64,000 nt of DNA from Hornefia butyriciproducens. Lineage in GTDB: Bacteria > Bacillota > Clostridia > Peptostreptococcales > Anaerovoracaceae. Below, in pieces: positions 19,523 through 28,992 of the stretch (positions are counted from its first letter, which is position 1; each line of letters starts with the position of its first letter). Position numbers and translations under genes: made by a program. The notes beneath the pieces are model-generated. The model did no database searches and was not told where the DNA came from. It saw only the letters and a program-made list of their open reading frames with translations. Where the stretch lies: assembly GCF_009695915.1 (NCBI RefSeq), contig NZ_VUMZ01000003.1, positions 204,750 through 268,749 on the forward strand. Reading direction: 5' to 3'.

Positions 19523-20523
19523 ACTTTCTTGACCTCCTCGCTCGTTTTTGCTCCGTACCCAAGCTCGACCGTCTGGGATGTGACCTGAAACAGTCCATCA
19601 AGGCCTTGCTTTGGGTAACGGAGTCTGATTACATCGCCGACCAGAATGCCCGGATGGTAGCGTCTTTCGTAGGCAGCAGTCGTAGATATGCTCTGAAGCT
19701 CCCTGAGCCTTCGCAGTGCATATTCCGAGATGCTCTCGCCGGTATTGAAGTCACAGGAGGTTTCTTCAGCCCAGACCTCGCGGCCACGGTTCACGGTCGA
19801 GAGGGGACTTTCCGGAGAATCATCCCTTGCTACTGCCGACAGGTCATCCTGCGCAGCCCTGAAGACGTTAGGGCAGGAATACCAGTCATAATCGACCGTG
19901 ATGGAAGGCTCGATCACATCCTGTTCGATGGGATCAAACTCAGCCAGCTGCAATGTCGCTTCCGGACAGATTTCAATGGTGCCATCCCCGGATATACGCA
20001 TACGCCAGCCGATCACTGCGAGAACTTTCTCTGCCATAGACAGGTGGCTTTCACCATCTTCAGCAATGATTGATTTCTGGATGCCCGGAGCGCCCCCGTT
20101 TATAAAAACAGGTGCCGGGCAGACAGAAAGCAGATCCTTCACTGCAGCCGCACCGTCTGTGCCTGCTGGGACATAATATCCCCGGTCGAGGAGCACGTCA
20201 TCGGCAGCCTTTAAGACGGAGTAGCATTCCAGCGTATTCTTCTCGAAATACCCGTCAATATCCCTCGATGGACTTGTGGCAAGGCCAGTAAAAAGCGGCT
20301 CATGAGAAGCCGCTCCGTTCTGCCACGCATCAAGGTAGACGCGTATATATTGTTCCTTCCCGTGCTCGTATGCCTTGCACTCGATATCGGCAGATTCTCG
20401 CAGGCCATCTTCCGACCTGCTGATGCTGCCTCCTGTGATCTCGATCCTTTCTTTTTCCCTCCAGCTTACCGGATCAATGATGTATGCATAATAGCTTGCG
20501 CTATAACCATTATTCCATTTCAT
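19519..20523 (-). CDS. Tail hub/baseplate-type protein
   Basis: The 334-residue protein starts MKWNNGYSASYYAY and has beta-rich hub features seen in phage proteins of the XkdQ/gpD type: residues IEITGGSISRSEDGLRESADIE near the start and VGDVIRLRYPKQGLDGLFQV near the end. No protease or lysozyme motif is visible. It lies between the large fibronectin-type tail protein and the OB-fold/coiled-coil protein, where siphophages encode the tail-tip hub. Family assignment is by position and general sequence character. Confidence 0.65.
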   Translation of the reverse strand: MKWNNGYSASYYAYIIDPVSWREKERIEITGGSISRSEDGLRESADIECKAYEHGKEQYIRVYLDAWQNGAASHEPLFTGLATSPSRDIDGYFEKNTLECYSVLKAADDVLLDRGYYVPAGTDGAAAVKDLLSVCPAPVFINGGAPGIQKSIIAEDGESHLSMAEKVLAVIGWRMRISGDGTIEICPEATLQLAEFDPIEQDVIEPSITVDYDWYSCPNVFRAAQDDLSAVARDDSPESPLSTVNRGREVWAEETSCDFNTGESISEYALRRLRELQSISTTAAYERRYHPGILVGDVIRLRYPKQGLDGLFQVTSQTVELGYGAKTSEEVKKV

Positions 20524-20527
20524 TGCA

Positions 20528-23500
20528 TCAGACCTCCTCGCTTATCCATTCGGCGTAGGTCAGGCCGTCCAGTTCCTCCGGATCAACGCGTGTGACCGAC
20601 AGGCTGTATTCAGCGCGGATTGTGTTCGAATCATAACGTCTGTCCTCGCTAACCTGAATGTCGCACTTGAAGCTTGATCCATCGACCGTCCGGATATGAC
20701 AGATGCCCGGATAGGCAGCAAGGCGTCTGAACTTCCGCATCGTGTCCTGATCCTTTATGGTTATGGTTGAGCCCTTTAAGGATGCAGTCCTGCCGATCGC
20801 CTTGTTCCAGTCGCCAGTAACGGAGCCGCCGAGATACCTTGTTTCCTTGAAGTCCTTCTCCCATGTATTGGAATGGGTGACATCGTAGTAAAACTCGATC
20901 TGTTCACCCTCGAAGTCGATCAGGGAGTAGACGATATTCAAAGCGTCGCCGTCCTCAGCTGTGATATCCAGCCAAGCGATCTCGTTCTCCGCAGTGATGT
21001 AATCACCATCAGCGGTGCGGTAGACGATCCGGTGACCTCCAAACTCGCCGATAGCAGGGTAAGGGTCGATGTAGGTCACTCCAAAGGCTCCACCGGATAC
21101 AATGAGCTCCGGCCTGTCGGCTGAGAGCCTGTAGATATCACAGGTATCTCCCTCCATGAAACCTTCCGGTGCGATCGGCGTGATGAAAGCAACCGTCCCG
21201 GATATGGATGCGGTGCCTGCCGGGATCACGGCCTGATGTGACCAGTGGACTTCAAAGTCGATGCTTGCAGAATCACTCTGGCCGAGGCTGTCCTGCACGG
21301 TTGCCACCAGCCGATACTGCGCACCATCATCAAGGTTTCCGATCAGGTCTTCCCGGCGTATTGTGATAGGGTCTTCACCCGTCTGTGAGTACAGCAGGAT
21401 CGTTTCTCCCTCAAAGCCGTTGAAGTCCTGCTCGTCAGGCCTGTCGATGTGATAATCCTCAGCCCGTTCAATGACAAGGGTGGTCGTACCGCCCGTGCCT
21501 GCGCCTGTGATTGTCGCCGTAAGCGGCAGCGCAGTAAGAGCCATAACTGTTCTGGAATTATCATCAACAATGATTTCCTGTCCCACGAGGCTTGTGCTTT
21601 CGATAACAGCAGTCAGCTCTTCAGCGATGATTACCGGTACCGGATCAGACCATTCGTCGGAAACGCGACCGGAGCCGGATACGACTCTGACGCACAGATA
21701 GTGGGTCTCGCCGGAAGCCCAGCCGAGCTTTTCTGCATACAGGGTGATATGCTGTGCAGTCTGGGTGCTGGCAATGATATCGCCATGCTGGACGCCTTCA
21801 CCTGTGATCGTTGCCTCACAGATCTCCGCATAAGCCTGACCGGTTCCATCACCGGACACATACGACCAGAAAGCGGAGAGGCTTCCATCGGCAGTGATTA
21901 CACCCTTGGATAGTGTCAGGGTAGGTACGCTCGGAGCAGAGGAGAGGTCGATCATGGCCAGTGCAGACCATGCACCGTACACTCCGTTATCTCCATAGCC
22001 CTTGACGAGCCTTACCCTGAAGTACCACCTCTTGCCGGTCTCAAGACCAGAAACGTTCCATTCACCAGCATGGGTGTTATTGATCGTATAGGTCTCCGGC
22101 TCTGAGGTACTTTCCCATGCATCCTCATGGTCAGCCCACGAGATGACAGCACTCTGTGCCTCACGCCATGTCCAGTCCCAGATCACCTTTACAGTGCCAC
22201 TAATGGCTGTTGCATTTACTGATACATTCCCGGGAGCATGTGGCACCTGACCGCCTTGCCAGACGGGAGCATCGGATTTCATGCGTGGCGTTACCGTGTA
22301 GGCATCAACGCCATCAGCCCTTGTGACATTGGTATAGCTTCCGATGCAGGCATAAACGCCAAACTCATATGAGTCTTCGGAAGACCAATCTGGACACTGC
22401 ACAGCGACCTGTGTCTGCCCTGCAGGGATGATGCCGACCGTGGCTTCCTTGTCTGGATCGGAGCCAGTCCGAAAGAGGACTACAAGGAATGATCCCGGAA
22501 CATCCGAGAGGTTGTTTGCCGTGACTGTTGCCCGGAAGGTAGTGTCATCCGTCTGTATATCCGTGATCTCCGGATCTTTTAAAGAACCGGTGCTGGCAAG
22601 CACCCAGCCGCTATAAGTCGTCTGGTACAGGTGGGTAGTACTCACCCGTACAAACAGGCACTCATCCTTCGCAAGACTCTGGCTGATGAAGGCTGATGCC
22701 GCGCCGCCTGCTCCTGCCATCGTTCCGATCACTCCATCAGCGGTGCCGTTGTAGGTGAGGCCATCCTCGGGCACCTTGATGGCATATTCTGCTGTTGTCG
22801 AATCGACCGGATAGGCGTTGTTTTTCGTCTGTGACCATGTGACCTTCACCTGCATGCCACCAGCCTGATTGGTGACGTTTGCCTTGACATTCGAAGCAGC
22901 ATAAGGCGCGGAGTAAACACGGCAGGAGTAGCGCCATTCGCTGACCCCGGCAGCACCCCGCGAGCGCACCCGGAACCATCTGGTATGGGAGCCGGACGCG
23001 ATTGTAGCTGCTGATTCCGTATAGGTCTTGCTTCCGCTTGCACCGCCAGTGCCGGAAGTCCAGCCCTTGTCACCGCCGTAGTCGTAGTTTTCGACCAGCT
23101 TTGTCTGATACTCGACGTCGGTGAACACCTTATGGGTATTGGACGTATCGACGCTCCAGCTGAAGGTGCACTGGTTATAATTGCTCTCGCTTGGAGAGGC
23201 GGACAGGCTGGGCTTTGCCGGGACGTCGATAGAGAACGCCTGACTTACCCAATCTGACCATTTTTCTTTATCTGAGACACCCCTTACCCTGAACTTGAAT
23301 TCCGTGATCTTCGGCTTGCCGGAGTAAGGGAAGTAGTTTGACAGTGACAGGGACACCGACTTGCTGGTTACAGCCTTGCCGATGTTGACTGCGGTTGTCC
23401 ATTTGTCTGATTTCCCGGCACGGTTGACCAGATAGGAAAACTGCTGCTTGTCACTGTATGATTCGCCTTTCTTCCAAGAGCAGGCGAACTTCATATTGTT

Positions 23501-23548
23501 CCTTGCTATAGATAGGCCTTTCGGCTTTTTACTTGTTTTCTTTCCCAT
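20528..23548 (-). CDS. Large tail protein with fibronectin type III-like domains
   Basis: The 1006-residue protein has several fibronectin type III-like modules: EFKFRVRGVSDKEKWSDWV, TRWFRVRSRGAAGVSEWRY, KRWYFRVRLVKGYGDNGVYGAW and ETHYLCVRVVSGSGRVSDEW all show the strand-F pattern before a Trp. The N-terminus is basic (MGKKTSKKPK). The C-terminal 200 residues change character and may be a distal-tail or hub-type domain. It follows the tape measure gene directly, the usual place for tail-tip proteins. It probably contacts cell-surface carbohydrate. Confidence 0.75.
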   Translation of the reverse strand: MGKKTSKKPKGLSIARNNMKFACSWKKGESYSDKQQFSYLVNRAGKSDKWTTAVNIGKAVTSKSVSLSLSNYFPYSGKPKITEFKFRVRGVSDKEKWSDWVSQAFSIDVPAKPSLSASPSESNYNQCTFSWSVDTSNTHKVFTDVEYQTKLVENYDYGGDKGWTSGTGGASGSKTYTESAATIASGSHTRWFRVRSRGAAGVSEWRYSCRVYSAPYAASNVKANVTNQAGGMQVKVTWSQTKNNAYPVDSTTAEYAIKVPEDGLTYNGTADGVIGTMAGAGGAASAFISQSLAKDECLFVRVSTTHLYQTTYSGWVLASTGSLKDPEITDIQTDDTTFRATVTANNLSDVPGSFLVVLFRTGSDPDKEATVGIIPAGQTQVAVQCPDWSSEDSYEFGVYACIGSYTNVTRADGVDAYTVTPRMKSDAPVWQGGQVPHAPGNVSVNATAISGTVKVIWDWTWREAQSAVISWADHEDAWESTSEPETYTINNTHAGEWNVSGLETGKRWYFRVRLVKGYGDNGVYGAWSALAMIDLSSAPSVPTLTLSKGVITADGSLSAFWSYVSGDGTGQAYAEICEATITGEGVQHGDIIASTQTAQHITLYAEKLGWASGETHYLCVRVVSGSGRVSDEWSDPVPVIIAEELTAVIESTSLVGQEIIVDDNSRTVMALTALPLTATITGAGTGGTTTLVIERAEDYHIDRPDEQDFNGFEGETILLYSQTGEDPITIRREDLIGNLDDGAQYRLVATVQDSLGQSDSASIDFEVHWSHQAVIPAGTASISGTVAFITPIAPEGFMEGDTCDIYRLSADRPELIVSGGAFGVTYIDPYPAIGEFGGHRIVYRTADGDYITAENEIAWLDITAEDGDALNIVYSLIDFEGEQIEFYYDVTHSNTWEKDFKETRYLGGSVTGDWNKAIGRTASLKGSTITIKDQDTMRKFRRLAAYPGICHIRTVDGSSFKCDIQVSEDRRYDSNTIRAEYSLSVTRVDPEELDGLTYAEWISEEV

Positions 23549-23549
23549 A

Positions 23550-26492
23550 TCACACCGTCCTCATTTCCAGTCTCATCTGTTTCACGAACTTGCGAGCCCA
23601 TTCCTCCGGATTCTCAGCGCCGGAGACCTCCACATTGATGTTTACATCACCGGAGTGACCGGTCTTTCCTGCGGAGAGCAGGGCTGCGACAATTTCATCA
23701 CCGACACCGGATACTGCCGATGTGATCATATTCATCAGCGAGTCCGTTCCGACCACTGTTTCCGATCCGACTTCACCGCCGCCAAGCAGCGATCCGTTCT
23801 TCATGCCAAAGATCGTCGGGCTATTCAGGATCATTCCTTTTTCCATAGCCTTTGCATACCAGCTGACACTGAAGGAAGGCAGGGAGCCTTTGCCTCCGAT
23901 GCCGAACGGTGCCTTACCACCGGACACACTGATATGCGGCAGCTTCAGGTTGCTGAAGATCCTGCCGATGGAAAGAGGGAAGAAGCCTTTGATCTTGCTG
24001 ATGATTCCGCTGATCGTAGACTTTGCGGAATTGATCGGTGAGATCATGGCATTCTTGATATTTGACCACGCCGAGCTCGCTGCAGACTTAATGCTGCCCC
24101 ACGCAGATGAAAGCGTGGATTTGATTGCCTGCACAGGCGAGGTTACGGCAGTCTTGATGCTGTTCCAGATAGAGCTGGCCGTGGATTTGATGCTCCTCCA
24201 TACAGAAGAAGCGGTGCTCTTGATTCCGTTCCATAGGGACGAGAGGCCGCTTTTCACTGCCCGGATCGGCGTCAGTATTGCAGTCTTTATTCCATTGAAC
24301 ACTTTAGCTGCCAGTGACTTGAGTCCGATCCAAAGGCCTGATGTGAAGCTTTTGATTCCATTCCAGATCTTCTTCCAGTTGGTACCAAACCAGCTCAGCA
24401 CGGTATTCGTCACATTCTTTATCGTATTCAGGGCTGAAGAGAGAACGCTCTTAATTCCAGTCCATACGGCGGAGAAGATTCGTTTCACTCCCTGCCAGAC
24501 CTTCTTCCAGTCACCTGTGAAGATACCGATAAAGATATCGAGCACGCCAATGATCACATCCAGCACCGTTTTCAGAACGGCAGAGATGATCTTGAATGCT
24601 CCTTCAAAAATCGGAGCGAGGATCTGGCAGAAGCCCTCCCAGATCTTTTTCATGGTAGCTGCGATCTTTCCAAAGTCGATACCGAGGCTGTCAAACCGCG
24701 ACTTGACCTCGGAGACAAACTTTCCGATGGTGTTCTTGATCCCGTTCCAGATCTTGATCATGGAGTTTCGGAACTTCTCGTTAGTACGCCAAAGATGAAT
24801 AAAGGCAGCCACGAGGACTGCCACAATCGCGATCACAATGCCGATAGGGGATGTCAGGAAGCCGATCGCCTTTGACAGGATGCTCGTCATGCCTCCGGCT
24901 TTGCTGACCGCTCCGGACAGCTTGGATAAGGCACCGCCGAACTTGGCAAAGCCCTGTATGGCGATTCCTACTTTCGATATCACTGTCCCTATGATTATCA
25001 GCATCGGTGCAAGGGCAGCGATAAAGCCGCCAACGATAAGGATCGCCCGGCGCTGTCCCTCGCTCATGTTATTGAGCTTATCGACAAAGCCCTGAATCGC
25101 GGACACGACTCTCCGGATCATCGGCATCAGCGCATCACCAAAGGATATGGCAAGCTCCTGCAGCTGGCTCTTCAGGATCGTGATCTGTCCCATGAGGTTG
25201 TCCTGCATGGTTTCAGCCATGCTGAGCGCAGTACCGTCACAGTTATCAATCGCTCCGGTCAGCTTGTTGAAATCCGAATCCGATGCATTGATAATCGCGA
25301 GCCAGCCTGCCATCGAGTTCTTTCCGAAGATGGCTGATGCAGCTGCAGCCTGCTCAGATTCCGAAAGACCGCCCATCTTGTCACGAAGGGAGATCATGGT
25401 CTCTCTGAGATTGATGGAGCCGTCGTCATTTTCCACAAGAGCGATATTGTATTTGTCCATGAAGGACTGCATCTGCTTGGTAGGCTTGGCAAGGTTTGTA
25501 AGACCAGTACGGAGAGCCGTACCGGACTGAGATGCCTTGATTCCGGCATTCGCCATCAGACCAAGCGCAACCGATGTGTCCTCAGCAGAGATTCCGAGCG
25601 AGCCTGCAACCGGAGCGGCATATTTGAAGGACTCGCCGAGCATGGACACGTTCGTATTGGCATTGCTGGATGCCGCAGCAAGGACGTCGGCAAAGTGGCC
25701 GGAGTCCTCCGCAGACAGACCGAATGCCGTCAGAGCGTCTGTCACGATATCCGATGTAGTCGCCAGATCCTCTCCGGATGCAGCGGCAAGGTTCATGATG
25801 CCCTCAACACCGGAAAGCATGTCCTCGGTCTTCCAACCGGCCATCGCCATATAGTTCATGGCGTCAGCTGCTTCAGAAGCGGAGAACTTCGTCTTGGAGC
25901 CCATCTCCCGGGCTTTGGCACGCAGCTTATCAAAGTCCTCACCGGTTGCGCCGGACACGGCAGCCACCTTGCTCATGGATGTGTCGAAGTCTGCGGCGGT
26001 CTTTACGGAGATTGCTCCGAGCCCGGCTACAGCACCAGACACCGGCAGCAGCTTCTTACCTGCACCGGAAATGGTGTCACCGGCCTTTTGCATCTTGCCG
26101 CCGACTTCAGCCATCTTATCCAGCTTGGATTCACAGGAGGCCGCTTCCTTTTCCAGACGCTTCAGCTCATTTTCTGTCTCTACGATCTCGCGCTGCAGGG
26201 CATCATATTTATCCTGCCCGAGCTCGCCGCGTTCCAGCTGCTCTTTTGCTTGCTTCTGGGCTTCCTTCAGTCCTTCCAGCTTTTCCTTGGTCGCACCGAT
26301 GGAGTCCTTCAGCAGCTTCTGCTTCTGGGAGAGAAGGGTGGTGTTTTTCGGGTCGAGCTTTAAGAGCCTGTTCACATCGCGGAGGCTCGACTGCGTGGTA
26401 CGTATGGAGTTGTTGACGCCTTTTAGCGCCTTGTCGAGACCAGTAGTATCGCCGCCAATCTCGACAGTAATGCCTTTGATTCTGTTTGCCAC
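23550..26492 (-). CDS. Tail tape measure protein
   Basis: This 980-residue protein sets siphophage tail length. It begins with a coiled-coil region (residues 10-130, KLEGLKEAQKQAKEQLERG), then the TP901-type domain (about 155-350). A central hydrophobic pair follows (ILIVGGFIAALAPMLIIIGTV about 487-507 and PIGIVIAIVAVLVAAFIHLW about 550-570). After these come many Trp-containing repeats of the type WNGIKS..SSVWRSIKSTASS (about 690-830). It starts with GTG at 26492 after SD GGAGGTG. At roughly 1.5 angstrom per residue the tail would be near 150 nm. The two chaperone genes upstream are as expected. Confidence 0.95.
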   Translation of the reverse strand: MANRIKGITVEIGGDTTGLDKALKGVNNSIRTTQSSLRDVNRLLKLDPKNTTLLSQKQKLLKDSIGATKEKLEGLKEAQKQAKEQLERGELGQDKYDALQREIVETENELKRLEKEAASCESKLDKMAEVGGKMQKAGDTISGAGKKLLPVSGAVAGLGAISVKTAADFDTSMSKVAAVSGATGEDFDKLRAKAREMGSKTKFSASEAADAMNYMAMAGWKTEDMLSGVEGIMNLAAASGEDLATTSDIVTDALTAFGLSAEDSGHFADVLAAASSNANTNVSMLGESFKYAAPVAGSLGISAEDTSVALGLMANAGIKASQSGTALRTGLTNLAKPTKQMQSFMDKYNIALVENDDGSINLRETMISLRDKMGGLSESEQAAAASAIFGKNSMAGWLAIINASDSDFNKLTGAIDNCDGTALSMAETMQDNLMGQITILKSQLQELAISFGDALMPMIRRVVSAIQGFVDKLNNMSEGQRRAILIVGGFIAALAPMLIIIGTVISKVGIAIQGFAKFGGALSKLSGAVSKAGGMTSILSKAIGFLTSPIGIVIAIVAVLVAAFIHLWRTNEKFRNSMIKIWNGIKNTIGKFVSEVKSRFDSLGIDFGKIAATMKKIWEGFCQILAPIFEGAFKIISAVLKTVLDVIIGVLDIFIGIFTGDWKKVWQGVKRIFSAVWTGIKSVLSSALNTIKNVTNTVLSWFGTNWKKIWNGIKSFTSGLWIGLKSLAAKVFNGIKTAILTPIRAVKSGLSSLWNGIKSTASSVWRSIKSTASSIWNSIKTAVTSPVQAIKSTLSSAWGSIKSAASSAWSNIKNAMISPINSAKSTISGIISKIKGFFPLSIGRIFSNLKLPHISVSGGKAPFGIGGKGSLPSFSVSWYAKAMEKGMILNSPTIFGMKNGSLLGGGEVGSETVVGTDSLMNMITSAVSGVGDEIVAALLSAGKTGHSGDVNINVEVSGAENPEEWARKFVKQMRLEMRTV

Positions 26493-26506
26493 CGGTCTTC
26501 ACCTCC

Positions 26507-26671
26507 TTAAAATCGATCGAAATCTTCCTGTGTAGCAAGCTGCCTGTATTTCACGCCATCGTTTGTTTTCTCTGTCCAGATATCCAGTACCAGACCTACG
26601 GTCAGAAGATCGAGGTCTGATACTGATATCCCTATTTCTACGCAGCGCAGAAGGAACAGTGGCGTGGTCAT
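26507..26671 (-). CDS. Tail assembly chaperone, second (frameshift) part
   Basis: A 54-residue frame reads MTTPLFLLRCVEIGISVSDL and on, ending DFDRF just before the tape measure SD. It overlaps the stop of the first chaperone gene (ATGA) and is open in the -1 frame all the way back to an A7 run in that gene. Siphophages normally make this segment (gpT in lambda) only as a gpG-gpT fusion by -1 frameshift. Independent initiation at the ATG at 26671 is possible too, but no good SD is evident. Confidence 0.75.
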   Translation of the reverse strand: MTTPLFLLRCVEIGISVSDLDLLTVGLVLDIWTEKTNDGVKYRQLATQEDFDRF

Positions 26672-27042
26672 TTCCCGCTCACTTCTGCTAATCCTTTTTT
26701 TGCTTCAACATCCGTGATCAGGTTTTCACCCCAGAGCGTCAGGATCTCCGGGAGCACCTGATAGATGGAGAACATATCAAACTGATCCAGCCATTCGTCG
26801 ATGGTTTTCGGAATGGACGGATTAGCATGAAAGGCCATTATGTAGGCGACGTTTTCGAAGATCTCCAGATCATCGATTTCCAGATCGTCATCATCCTTGG
26901 CCTTTTTGCTGTATGCCTTCTCCAGCTTGGTCAGGTCTTTGAAGATGTCCCTTTTGAACTTGATGCGGTAGAGGCGAGGTATGGTCGCTGAAGACCGGAA
27001 CTTCACCTCTTTGCCGCAGATATCAATTGTTTTCTCAATCAT
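26668..27042 (-). CDS. Tail assembly chaperone, first part (gpG-like)
   Basis: The 124-residue protein begins MIEKTIDICGKEVKF, which is typical of siphophage tail assembly chaperones lying between the major tail protein and the tape measure. The ATG at 27042 was chosen; the longer upstream frame runs back into the tail protein gene. Near its end EAKKG is encoded by a run of seven A residues, a -1 slippery site leading into the 26507-26671 frame. The chaperone coats the tape measure during tail assembly and is absent from the mature particle. Confidence 0.85.
   Translation of the reverse strand: MIEKTIDICGKEVKFRSSATIPRLYRIKFKRDIFKDLTKLEKAYSKKAKDDDDLEIDDLEIFENVAYIMAFHANPSIPKTIDEWLDQFDMFSIYQVLPEILTLWGENLITDVEAKKGLAEVSGK
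26695..26701 (-). other. Probable -1 ribosomal frameshift site
   Basis: Seven consecutive A residues in the minus-strand mRNA (GCAAAAAAAGG) are read GCA AAA AAA GGA in frame 0. A -1 slip gives AGG ATT AGC AGA and continues without a stop into the second chaperone segment. The site, frame and gene order match the gpG/gpGT frameshift found in most siphophages. Confidence 0.75.
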
Positions 27043-27628
27043 TGTTCTCCTCCTGTGTTGCTGCAGCAGAGATATACACCGACTGGTACCAGTTGTCATA
27101 GGTTGCCTGATCGGTTCCATCGCCGGTACGCGCTTTCACGAGGCCGTCAGCTCTCGGGTCGGCAGTGATGGAGAGTTTCTCCGTGCCCGGTTCGATGGTA
27201 TCTTCCTTGGTTTCCGACTCAATGGACGGACGGGAAGAACTGCAGTTGTACAGCACGTGGCGGATCGCATTGACGTCGCCGTCAAACTCGAAGAGCAGAG
27301 CGAACTTCACGCTTTCCGCGTTGGTGTTCTTCTCGACAAGTACGCCGTTGGAGTCCAGCTCCTCCTGCAGGATCTCTGTCCTGAACCATTCCGGTACCAG
27401 CGCCATCTCAAGGTCGCCGGAGTATCCGTTGTTGGTCACAGAACGGAAATACACAATGCCGTCAGCATAGAACGGGCTGGTTTCACCCTCAGCGTCCAGC
27501 GCGATGGAAACAGCGCCGGGGATCGCTTTCGGTGTGCCGTAGGAAAAGGACTTCACACCATCTGTGACCGTCTCAGTCAGTTTGGCGGCATGAACGTTTT
27601 TCAGATTGTATTTGACTTTATTACCCAT
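27035..27628 (-). CDS. Major tail protein
   Basis: The 197-residue protein begins MGNKVKYNLKNVHAAKLTE. The pattern of a short N-terminus, KAIPGAVSIALDAEGE and GYSGDLEMALVPEWF matches phi13/TP901-type major tail proteins that form the tail tube. The length is normal and it lies directly before the assembly chaperones. The end overlaps the chaperone start by eight bases. Confidence 0.88.
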   Translation of the reverse strand: MGNKVKYNLKNVHAAKLTETVTDGVKSFSYGTPKAIPGAVSIALDAEGETSPFYADGIVYFRSVTNNGYSGDLEMALVPEWFRTEILQEELDSNGVLVEKNTNAESVKFALLFEFDGDVNAIRHVLYNCSSSRPSIESETKEDTIEPGTEKLSITADPRADGLVKARTGDGTDQATYDNWYQSVYISAAATQEENND

Positions 27629-27631
27629 GTC

Positions 27632-27949
27632 TTAATCCTCCGTTTCGAATGAATAAAGAACCTCATATAGTTTCTCGGAGTCAATCCAGACCTCCGTTTT
27701 GTCATAAAAAATACCGTGCGCATCAAGCACGGTCTCGACGAGCGCCTCCACCTCCGGGTTCTTTTCGTCAGTGTAGAGCTCTATATGGACTTCCGTGATC
27801 CGGAAGTAAACCTTGCCATCCGCAGCGAAGTTGTCGCTTCCGGGCAGAAGGTAGGTGATGAATGGCGGATCTGGCGATTCACCCTCTGCGAAATGGTCAT
27901 AGGCAGAAGGGATGTCGATCTCCGCCATCAGTTCTAACAGCTTATCCAT
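27632..27949 (-). CDS. Tail terminator/completion protein
   Basis: The 105-residue protein has the sequence character and position of siphophage tail-completion proteins: PSAYDHFAEGESPDPPFITYLL near the N-terminus is the typical signature, followed by a single alpha/beta domain. It caps the tail tube before head joining. It sits between the HK97 gp10-like gene (8-base overlap) and the major tail protein. Confidence 0.8.
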   Translation of the reverse strand: MDKLLELMAEIDIPSAYDHFAEGESPDPPFITYLLPGSDNFAADGKVYFRITEVHIELYTDEKNPEVEALVETVLDAHGIFYDKTEVWIDSEKLYEVLYSFETED

Positions 27950-28322
27950 GACGCAGACTCCTTATGATATTTTGTTCAAGCTCCTCGATGCCTTTCTGTT
28001 CGGCTGGCGCGATATGAGACCTTCCGGACACCCGGCCACCGCCGCGCTTGGCGTGGCCAAACTCCAGAAGGTGCGCCAGCTGATACCGGTTCCGGGAATA
28101 GACCGTGACCTCAAAGGCGTGGGAGTTCTGTTTGGTGTTCTTCACCGACCAGCTCTTGGCATAGGCTCCGGTGCGGCTTGGAGCACCAGCCCGGATTTCA
28201 TTACGCACGGTGTTCCCGGTTTTCTGTACCGCAGCCTTCATTCCGAGTGTGCTGGTATCGGCATAATCCTCCAATTCCTTCATGACCTCATCGGCCAGCT
28301 GTTCAACCTTGATCTTCTTCAT
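27942..28322 (-). CDS. HK97 gp10-family tail/neck protein
   Basis: The 126-residue protein shows the gp10 family signature: APSRTGAYAKSWSVK (about 47-61) and LAHLLEFGHAKRGGGRVSGRSH (about 83-104) before a short C-terminal helix. These proteins act at the head-tail junction or tail completion. It overlaps both neighbours by a few bases, as in tightly packed morphogenesis operons. Confidence 0.88.
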   Translation of the reverse strand: MKKIKVEQLADEVMKELEDYADTSTLGMKAAVQKTGNTVRNEIRAGAPSRTGAYAKSWSVKNTKQNSHAFEVTVYSRNRYQLAHLLEFGHAKRGGGRVSGRSHIAPAEQKGIEELEQNIIRSLRHG

Positions 28323-28654
28323 GACCGGCTCGCTTTCTGGCAGATGAGCTTTACTGCCTTATGCTTGAAATTCATATGGTCAATACCGAGAATGTTGTAG
28401 GCCTCATCGCGGAAGAAGACGCGGTAGCCAGTAGAGGTAAGGGCATCAACAGACCGGCAGTGGCGCACGGTGAAGTCGATCTTGGAATCATCCACGATCC
28501 GCCCAGCGTCTGTTTCTTCCTTCGGAGATTCGGAGCTTGCGGTCGCATAGCAGCTATAGTAGGGTACCCATGTGTTTTTGTGGTTGCCGTACTTATCTGT
28601 TATGACCTGATTCTTCTCGATGGTGATCCGGATGTTCAGTAATCCAATCTTCAT
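28319..28654 (-). CDS. Head closure (head-tail adaptor) protein
   Basis: The 111-residue beta-rich protein has the SPP1 gp16-like head-tail adaptor pattern, with DKYGNHKNTWVPYYSCYA near residues 20-37 and FRDEAYNILGIDHMNFKHKAV near the C-terminus. It closes the portal channel after packaging. Stop and start overlap the neighbouring genes. Confidence 0.83.
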   Translation of the reverse strand: MKIGLLNIRITIEKNQVITDKYGNHKNTWVPYYSCYATASSESPKEETDAGRIVDDSKIDFTVRHCRSVDALTSTGYRVFFRDEAYNILGIDHMNFKHKAVKLICQKASRS

Positions 28655-28932
28655 CAGAAGGCCTCCTTCCGCATACCGAACAGAAGTGAGCGAAGCGTCA
28701 TGGTAAGCTGATGGTGGTCGGCTTCCTCCCGGTGCTCATACATGTACCCGATGGAGTAGAGGATCGCGATCCGGGCTTCCCGGTGGTCGGCTTCAAATGT
28801 CTCCTCATCATCAATTCGCACAATGTCCATGCAGAGCTTTTGCGCCGCAGTGATCAGGTGCTCGATCAGAGTATTCTCGTCATCATGATCCACCCGGAGA
28901 TATTCCTTTGCCTCTGCAAGTGTTACCAGCAT
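28654..28932 (-). CDS. Head-tail connector protein (gp6-like)
   Basis: The 92-residue helical protein begins MLVTLAEAKEYLRVDHDDENTLI, the usual signature of gp6-like connectors that form a ring under the portal. The ATG at 28932 is preceded by SD GAGGTG with six bases spacing; a GTG three codons upstream overlaps that SD and was rejected. Typical motifs and length are present. Confidence 0.87.
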   Translation of the reverse strand: MLVTLAEAKEYLRVDHDDENTLIEHLITAAQKLCMDIVRIDDEETFEADHREARIAILYSIGYMYEHREEADHHQLTMTLRSLLFGMRKEAF

Positions 28933-28992
28933 ACGTTTCACCTCATTTCTGAAAGGGCGATGCCGCGAATTGCAGCACCGCCCATATTATGA

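Noticed and set aside
20528..26492. Large plus-strand frames opposite the tape measure and tail genes
   Set aside because: They are antisense shadows of well-supported minus-strand genes with no SDs or recognisable domains.
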